From: Treponema sp.
GTDB lineage: Bacteria > Spirochaetota > Spirochaetia > Treponematales > Treponemataceae
DNA length: 11,102 nucleotides
Direction: 5' to 3'
Assembly: GCA_024699205.1 (NCBI GenBank)
Contig: JAILQA010000252.1
Location: 1-11,102, forward strand
Position numbers and translations under genes: made by a program. The notes below the pieces were generated by a model, which ran no database searches, was not told the origin of the DNA, and saw only the letters and a program-made list of their open reading frames with translations. Below, piece by piece: positions 6,138 to 11,102 of the stretch. The stretch's first letter is position 1, and every line of letters starts with the position of its first letter.

Positions 6138-7685
6138 ATGTCAGATTGTGCTGTAGAATTAAAAAACATAACGAAAGTCTTTGGTGATGTTGTTGCTAAT
6201 AAAAATGTAAATCTCACCGTAAGAAAACACGAAATCCTTTCTATTCTTGGTGAAAACGGAAGTGGTAAAACCACCCTTATGAATATGATTGCCGGTATTT
6301 ATCGCCCGGACCAAGGTTCAATTTTAATAAATGGTGAAGAAGTTTCAATTCATTCTCCAAAGGATGCTTACAAATATAAAATTGGAATGGTGCATCAGCA
6401 TTACAAGCTGGTAAATGTTTTTACAGCAGCCGAAAACATAATTTTAGGTCAAAATACAGACAAAGTTTTAGACATGAAAAAAGTGATGGCCGATATTCAG
6501 GCTATCTGTGATGCCTACGGTTTTCAGCTTAATCTCAATCAAAAAATCTATGATATGTCCGTAAGCCAGAAGCAGACCGTAGAAATTATAAAAGTTTTAT
6601 ACAAGGGCGTAGATATCCTCATTCTTGATGAACCTACTGCCGTTCTTACTCCTCAGGAAACAAAAAGCCTTTTCCAGGTTTTAAAAAATATGCGTGATGA
6701 CGGAAAAGCAATTGTAATCATCACTCATAAATTAAACGAAGTAATGGAAATTAGTGACAGGGTTTCAGTACTCAGAAAAGGCGAATATATAGATACAGTT
6801 AATACAAAAGATACCACAATTCAAAAGCTTACAGAAATGATGGTGGGCGAAAAAATCAGTCTTGATATTGAGAGAACAATGCCGGTCAATCCCCGCGATG
6901 TCCTTAAAGTTGAAAATCTTACCTGTTTTAATAAAGAAGGCTTAAAGGCTCTTGATAAGGTAAGCTTTACTGCCCGTTCAGGAGAATTTTTAGGTATTGC
7001 AGGAATTGCCGGCTGTGGTGTTCGTGAGCTTTTTGAATGTTTAGACGGAATTTTAAAATATACTGATGGAAAAATTACCTTTATTAATTCCCAGATGGAA
7101 GAAGTTGATTTATCCCATAAATCTACCCGCGAAATTAAAAAAGCCGGCGCTAAAATCGCTTTTGTACCGGAAGACCGTCTTGGCATGGGACTTGTCGGTT
7201 TAATGGGAATGACCGATAATGTTATGCTCCGTTCCTACACTAAAGGAAAAGCACCTGTTGTAAAACGCAAGGAACCAAGAAATCTGGCCAGCCGCATTAA
7301 AGAAAAGCTGGAAGTTGTAACTCCTGGTATTGAATATCCAGTTAGACGACTTTCCGGCGGAAATGTACAAAAAGTTCTGGTAGGCCGCGAAATCAGTTCT
7401 AATCCGGATGTTTTAATGGTTGCTTACCCGGTACGAGGCCTTGATATTAATTCTTCCTATGCAATTTATAACCGTTTGAATGAACAGAAGGTTCGTGGTG
7501 CAGCGGTAATCAGTGTTATAGAAGACTTGGACGTTCTTATGGATTTAAGTGACAGGATTTTAGTTCTAAATAACGGAAAAGTTACAGGAATTGTCGATGC
7601 AAGAAGTGCTACAAAAGAACAGATTGGTTATTTAATGACGGCAGATCTTTCTCAATCTCAAAAGCAAGGAGCAAAAAATGATTAG
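6138..7685 (+). CDS. Dual-domain ABC importer ATPase, BMP/nucleoside type
   Basis: Energises uptake on the cytoplasmic side. Its 515 residues hold two fused nucleotide-binding domains, as in NupO/YufO-type nucleoside importers. NBD1 has Walker A G38-ENGSG-K44-TT, the signature MSVSQ (140-144), Walker B LILD164-E165 and IITH. NBD2 (from about residue 255) has a Walker A-like GIAGCGVREL with no Lys, an intact signature L405-SGGN, and VAYPVRGLD (428-436) in place of a Walker B Asp-Glu. So one composite ATP site should be active and the other degenerate, as commonly seen in this family. The ATG at 6138 has GGAG 10 bases upstream, just after the terminator-like stem-loop. Its stop overlaps the next gene by 8 bases, implying translational coupling to the permeases. 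Confidence 0.93.
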   Translation: MSDCAVELKNITKVFGDVVANKNVNLTVRKHEILSILGENGSGKTTLMNMIAGIYRPDQGSILINGEEVSIHSPKDAYKYKIGMVHQHYKLVNVFTAAENIILGQNTDKVLDMKKVMADIQAICDAYGFQLNLNQKIYDMSVSQKQTVEIIKVLYKGVDILILDEPTAVLTPQETKSLFQVLKNMRDDGKAIVIITHKLNEVMEISDRVSVLRKGEYIDTVNTKDTTIQKLTEMMVGEKISLDIERTMPVNPRDVLKVENLTCFNKEGLKALDKVSFTARSGEFLGIAGIAGCGVRELFECLDGILKYTDGKITFINSQMEEVDLSHKSTREIKKAGAKIAFVPEDRLGMGLVGLMGMTDNVMLRSYTKGKAPVVKRKEPRNLASRIKEKLEVVTPGIEYPVRRLSGGNVQKVLVGREISSNPDVLMVAYPVRGLDINSSYAIYNRLNEQKVRGAAVISVIEDLDVLMDLSDRILVLNNGKVTGIVDARSATKEQIGYLMTADLSQSQKQGAKND

Positions 7686-8775
7686 TATCCGTTTAAGCAA
7701 AAAAGATAATCCTGTATTTTATAAAACAATGCTCATTAAGCTTGCGGCAATTCTACTTTCACTGCTGCTTTGTGCTATAGTCATTATTTCCGTTACCGAT
7801 TTAAATCCCCTTGAAGTTTACGGCGGAATTATAAACGGTGCTTTAGGAACAAAAAGACGAGTCTGGGTTACAATCCGCGATACTTTGGTTTTGCTTTTAG
7901 TCGCAGTTGGCCTTGTTCCTGCTTTTAAAATGCGCTTTTGGAATATTGGTGCCGAAGGTCAAATGCTTATGGGGGGACTTGCCAGTGCAGCCCTGATGAT
8001 TTATGGTGCAAATATACCAAATGCCCTTCTTATTCCCCTTATTATGATTTGCAGCTGTCTTGCAGGTCTTATCTGGGGCATAATTCCAGCCTTTTTCAAA
8101 TCAAAATATAATACAAATGAAACCTTATTCACTTTGATGATGAATTATATAGCAATGCAGCTTATTACCTTCTGTGTTGTATTCTGGGAAAATCCTCCTG
8201 GTTCTAACTCTGTAGGAATTATTAATCCAATGACTAGTGCAGGCTGGTTTCCAAGCTTATTTGGGCAGCGTTACGGTTTAAATCTTTTGATTGTAATTCT
8301 TGTTACAGCCTTTATGACTTTTTATCTGCGCTATACAAAACACGGTTACGAATTAACTGTAGTTGGCGAAAGCTGGGATACGGCTCGTTATGCGGGAATA
8401 AACGTTCAGAAAGTTATTATCAGAACTATGGCTTTGTCTGGTGCTATCTGCGGATTAGCCGGCTGTCTTGTTGTAAGTGGTGCCAGTCATACCGTAAGTA
8501 CAAGTCTTGCAGGAGGAAGAGGTTTTACTGCAATTATTGTTGCCTGGATGAGTAATTTTAATACTTTTGCCATGATAGCGGTTTCCTTCTTTTTGTGTTT
8601 TATGGAAAACGGCGCAATTCAGATTGCTTCCCAGTTTGGATTAAACGAAAATGTTTCGGATATTATAGTTGGAATTATCATTTTCTTCCTTATTGGAAGC
8701 GGTTTTTTCAGTCGTTATCGCGTTATTTTTGATAAAGTCACAAAAAAAGACCTGCCAAACGGAGGAAAGAAATGA
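7678..8775 (+). CDS. ABC importer permease, NupP/YufP type
   Basis: First membrane subunit of the importer, in the branched-chain/ribose-type permease family (BPD_transp_2). It has 365 residues, slightly longer than permease 2. A long hydrophobic segment (about 17-39) is followed by several more, roughly eight to ten in all by eye. Family marks are N89-IGAEGQ, NTNETLFTLMMNYIA (145-159), and GYELTVVGESWDTARYAGI (223-241), the cytoplasmic coupling region that contacts the ATPase. AAGGAG (7666-7671) sits inside the end of the ATPase gene, and the ATG overlaps it by 8 bases. Its own stop shares ATGA with the next permease. Confidence 0.92.
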   Translation: MISIRLSKKDNPVFYKTMLIKLAAILLSLLLCAIVIISVTDLNPLEVYGGIINGALGTKRRVWVTIRDTLVLLLVAVGLVPAFKMRFWNIGAEGQMLMGGLASAALMIYGANIPNALLIPLIMICSCLAGLIWGIIPAFFKSKYNTNETLFTLMMNYIAMQLITFCVVFWENPPGSNSVGIINPMTSAGWFPSLFGQRYGLNLLIVILVTAFMTFYLRYTKHGYELTVVGESWDTARYAGINVQKVIIRTMALSGAICGLAGCLVVSGASHTVSTSLAGGRGFTAIIVAWMSNFNTFAMIAVSFFLCFMENGAIQIASQFGLNENVSDIIVGIIIFFLIGSGFFSRYRVIFDKVTKKDLPNGGKK

Positions 8776-9749
8776 TTATTTTAACTTTTATACAAAAAGC
8801 AATTGTACAGGGAATCGGAATCCTCTTTGGTTCTATAGGAGAAATTGTTACCGAAAAATCAGGAAACTTAAATCTTGGTATTCCGGGGCTTATGTATATG
8901 GGCGGAATTGCAGGTCTTATGGGAGCCTTCTTTTATGAAAATGCAGTAGCAGCTCCAATTCCTTTTGTTGGACTTTTGATTTCTCTGCTTTTTGCCCTTG
9001 CCTGTTCTGCTCTTGGCGCTCTAATTTACAGTTTTTTGACAATTACCTTGCGGGCAAATCAGAATGTTGTTGGACTTGCCCTTACTACTTTTGGTATTGG
9101 CTTTGGTAACTTTTTTGGCGGTTCAATTTCTAAGCTTGCAGGTGGAGTAGGTCAGGTTAGTGTTGCAACTACAGCAAAGGCCTATCAGGCTTCAATTCCA
9201 GGTCTGAATAAGATTCCTGTTATAGGAAAGCTTTTATTTTCTTATGGATTTTTGACTTATACTGCCCTGATTTTAGCTTTTTTAATTTCCTTTTATTTAT
9301 TAAAAACTCGCAGTGGTTTAAATCTTCGGGCGGTTGGTGAAAATCCTGGGGCTGCTGATGCTGCCGGTATAAATCTGAATAAATATAAGTATATTGCAAC
9401 TGTTGTTGGGGGAGCGATTGCCGGCCTTGGCGGACTTTATTTTGTAATGGAATATCTTGGCGGAACTTGGACAAACAATGGTTTTGGTGACCGCGGATGG
9501 CTTGCAGTTGCCCTTGTAATTTTCAGTCTCTGGGATTGCCGTAAAGCTATTTTAGGTTCCTTCCTTTTTGGTGGCTTATATATTTTGTATATGTATATTC
9601 CGGGTTTAAGTAGGGGAGTACAGGAATTATTTAAAATGAGCCAGTATCTGGTTACTATAGTTGTGCTGGTTATTACAAGTATGCAGCGTAAACGCGAAAA
9701 TCAAGGTCCAGAAATGCTGGGAATTGCCTATTTCCGTGAGGAAAGATAA
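8772..9749 (+). CDS. ABC importer permease, NupQ/YufQ type
   Basis: Second membrane subunit, forming a heterodimeric channel with the preceding permease. It has 325 residues, highly hydrophobic, with several membrane segments. The conserved N-terminal block G23-EIVTEKSGNLNLG (to residue 36) and the coupling segment N184-LRAVGENPGAADAAGI (to 200), followed by a glycine-rich GGAIAGLGG stretch, are characteristic of this half of nucleoside importers. The ATG overlaps the previous stop as ATGA, with GGAGG just upstream, so the two permeases should be made in step. xpt starts 26 bases after its stop. Confidence 0.92.
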   Translation: MIILTFIQKAIVQGIGILFGSIGEIVTEKSGNLNLGIPGLMYMGGIAGLMGAFFYENAVAAPIPFVGLLISLLFALACSALGALIYSFLTITLRANQNVVGLALTTFGIGFGNFFGGSISKLAGGVGQVSVATTAKAYQASIPGLNKIPVIGKLLFSYGFLTYTALILAFLISFYLLKTRSGLNLRAVGENPGAADAAGINLNKYKYIATVVGGAIAGLGGLYFVMEYLGGTWTNNGFGDRGWLAVALVIFSLWDCRKAILGSFLFGGLYILYMYIPGLSRGVQELFKMSQYLVTIVVLVITSMQRKRENQGPEMLGIAYFREER

Positions 9750-9775
9750 TTATTATAGAAAGATTGGAGAAAAAA

Positions 9776-10354
9776 ATGAACTTTTTGGAAGAAAGAATAT
9801 TAAAAGATGGAATTGTAAAAGAAGGAAACGTATTAAAGGTAGACAGCTTTTTGAATCATCAAATTGATGTAGAACTTATGGATATGATGGGCGCCGAGTT
9901 TAAAAAGCGTTTTTACGGCAAAAAAATCACAAAGATTCTTACTATAGAAGCTTCGGGAATTGGAATTGCCTGTATAACTGCCCGCTATTTCCATGTTCCT
10001 GTAGTTTTTGCAAAGAAAACCCAGACTGTTGTTCAGGATGATGATAAATATTCTGCCGAAGTTGAATCCTTTACTCACAAATGCATGAATCACGTTTTTG
10101 TTTCTAAAAAATACATCACAGCTGATGACCACATTTTAATAATTGATGACTTTTTAGCCCATGGACAGGCAGCCCTTGGTTTAATAGAAATTATTAAAAA
10201 GGCTGGAGCTACTCTTGAAGGAATCGGTATTGCCATAGAAAAAGGCTTCCAGGACGGTGGAAAAGCCCTCCGCGAAAAAGACATCCAGCTTGAATCCCTC
10301 GCTATCGTAGATTATATGGATTCTGCTACCGGAAAAATTGAGTTCCGTAACTAA
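9776..10354 (+). CDS. xpt: Xanthine phosphoribosyltransferase
   Basis: Makes XMP from xanthine and PRPP in the cytoplasm, usually with some guanine activity. The 192-residue product has nearly the length of characterised Xpt. LKVDSFLNHQIDVELM near the N terminus is close to the Bacillus type, and the PRPP-binding loop is I122-IDDFLAHGQAA, followed by GLIEIIKKAGATLEGIGIAIEKGFQ. Adenine enzymes lack this pattern, so the call is firm. The loop has His129 where ANGQA is the form I know best. I chose the ATG at 9776 because GGAG lies 6 bases upstream. A TTG at 9764 overlaps that site. It is the last gene of the importer operon, pointing to salvage of imported xanthine or guanine compounds. No nucleoside phosphorylase is in the window. 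No terminator is seen after it. Confidence 0.94.
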   Translation: MNFLEERILKDGIVKEGNVLKVDSFLNHQIDVELMDMMGAEFKKRFYGKKITKILTIEASGIGIACITARYFHVPVVFAKKTQTVVQDDDKYSAEVESFTHKCMNHVFVSKKYITADDHILIIDDFLAHGQAALGLIEIIKKAGATLEGIGIAIEKGFQDGGKALREKDIQLESLAIVDYMDSATGKIEFRN

Positions 10355-10355
10355 G

Positions 10356-10385
10356 TTGTAACAATCTTTATTTTTATGTTATACT
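10356..10385 (+). promoter_or_regulatory. Extended -10 promoter of the Wzz-like gene
   Basis: TTGTAA (10356-10361) is followed after 18 bases by TATACT (10380-10385), which is preceded by TG at 10377-10378 to give an extended -10 (TGtTATACT). It starts just after the xpt stop. The leader would be about 58 bases, with AAGGA (10437-10441) 8 bases before the ATG. Confidence 0.6.
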
Positions 10386-10449
10386 ATAAAACCGCTATGC
10401 TGTACTTTTGAACAGATACCTTTATGTATATTATTTAAGGATTGGAATT

Positions 10450-11102
10450 ATGTCAGAAGAATTAGAAAATACACAGAAAAAAAAAGATGATGAGATTTCC
10501 TTAGTAGACTTGTTTGCTGTGCTTTGGAAATATAAATTATTGATAATTATAACCACAGGCATTGCTATGATAGGCGTGCTTGTATACTCAATTATCTCAT
10601 TACTTTTGCCACCAGAGAAATCTTTTTTACCGAATAAATATACACCCTGTGCTCAAATGCTCATAAATAATGAAGATTCAGGTGCTTCTTCAATGCTTGG
10701 AAGTCTTGGTGGTCTTGCCTCTTTCGCAGGTGTAAATGTTCCTGCAACTTCTACAAACTCTGCTCTTGCCAGTTATCTTGTAAACTCAAATACAATACAG
10801 GATGCTGTAATTAACCGCTTTAATTTTATAGAAGAGTGGGAAATAGAAAAGCATCCAATTGCAGAAAGCCGTAAAGCCTTAAAAGAAAAATTAAAATCTG
10901 CTTATGATGAAGAAACAGGTATTTTTACTGTTGCTTTTGAAGACAAAGACCCTGTTCTTGCCCGTGATGTAGTTAATTATGTTGTTGAACTTCTTGACCA
11001 GCGTTTTAACGAATTGGGGGTTGATAAGAACAAGCTTACAAAGCAAAATCTTGAAGAAAACATTAATACTACTTATAACGAAATAATAAATCTTCAGTCT
11101 CA
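10450..11102 (+). CDS. Wzz/GumC-type polysaccharide chain-length protein (partial, 3' end missing)
   Basis: Only the first 217 codons are present; the frame is still open at the window edge. This family sits in the inner membrane and controls chain length or export of surface polysaccharide. The visible part has an acidic/Lys-rich start, then EISLVDLFAVLWKYK, a first membrane segment at about residues 30-53 followed by P54-P55, then a periplasmic region with G84-SLGGLASFAGV, the conserved Gly-rich block of GumC-like proteins, and SYLVNSNTIQDAVI. The second membrane segment and any C-terminal tyrosine-kinase domain would lie outside. It fits the nearby rhamnose genes as part of a polysaccharide locus. 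Confidence 0.88.
   Translation, partial: MSEELENTQKKKDDEISLVDLFAVLWKYKLLIIITTGIAMIGVLVYSIISLLLPPEKSFLPNKYTPCAQMLINNEDSGASSMLGSLGGLASFAGVNVPATSTNSALASYLVNSNTIQDAVINRFNFIEEWEIEKHPIAESRKALKEKLKSAYDEETGIFTVAFEDKDPVLARDVVNYVVELLDQRFNELGVDKNKLTKQNLEENINTTYNEIINLQS

Noticed and set aside
9764..9775. TTG start for xpt
   Set aside because: It overlaps the GGAG that serves ATG 9776, and the extra four residues have no counterpart in Xpt.

Overview
The window (about 40% GC by eye) looks like a spirochete, most likely a commensal or rumen-type Treponema. The evidence is a BMP-family binding protein with a dual-NBD ATPase and two permeases, arranged like the treponemal purine-nucleoside (Pnr-type) operon. 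A Tyr/Trp-rich outer-membrane-type protein ending in Phe and AT-rich consensus-like sigma-70 promoters fit this. The genus is inferred from gene content and was not tested by any search.

Left part (1-4706): all four genes for dTDP-L-rhamnose synthesis are present and look intact, but in two separate units. rfbD-rfbC lies at 51-1549 and rfbB-rfbA at 2694-4706. Between them, on the opposite strand, is a gene for an exported, probably beta-barrel protein (1555-2538). It converges on rfbC with only 5 nt between the stop codons and diverges from rfbB across about 155 nt of promoter-bearing DNA. The pathway order is RfbA (glucose-1-phosphate to dTDP-glucose), RfbB (4,6-dehydratase), RfbC (3,5-epimerase), RfbD (4-reductase).

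Middle part (4734-10354): a purine uptake and salvage operon. A near-consensus promoter is followed by a short leader holding a long hairpin with a U-tract. Then come the BMP-type substrate-binding protein, a strong terminator-like hairpin, a dual-domain ABC ATPase, two permeases joined by overlapping start/stop codons, and xanthine phosphoribosyltransferase (xpt). The likely logic is import of a purine nucleoside or base, then phosphoribosylation of xanthine or guanine. The stem-loop after the binding-protein gene probably lets the binding protein be made in excess over the membrane parts.

Right end (10356-11102): an extended -10 promoter and the first 217 codons of a Wzz/GumC-type polysaccharide co-polymerase gene, cut by the window edge. 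The purine operon therefore sits inside a surface-polysaccharide locus.

Nothing here is clearly a new system; the parts are recognisable families. The points most worth a second look are the leader hairpin of the purine operon, the non-lipoprotein Lys-rich binding protein, and the outer-membrane gene inside the rhamnose genes. No tRNA, rRNA, CRISPR array, insertion sequence or attachment site was seen. No gene-free stretch exceeds 300 bases.
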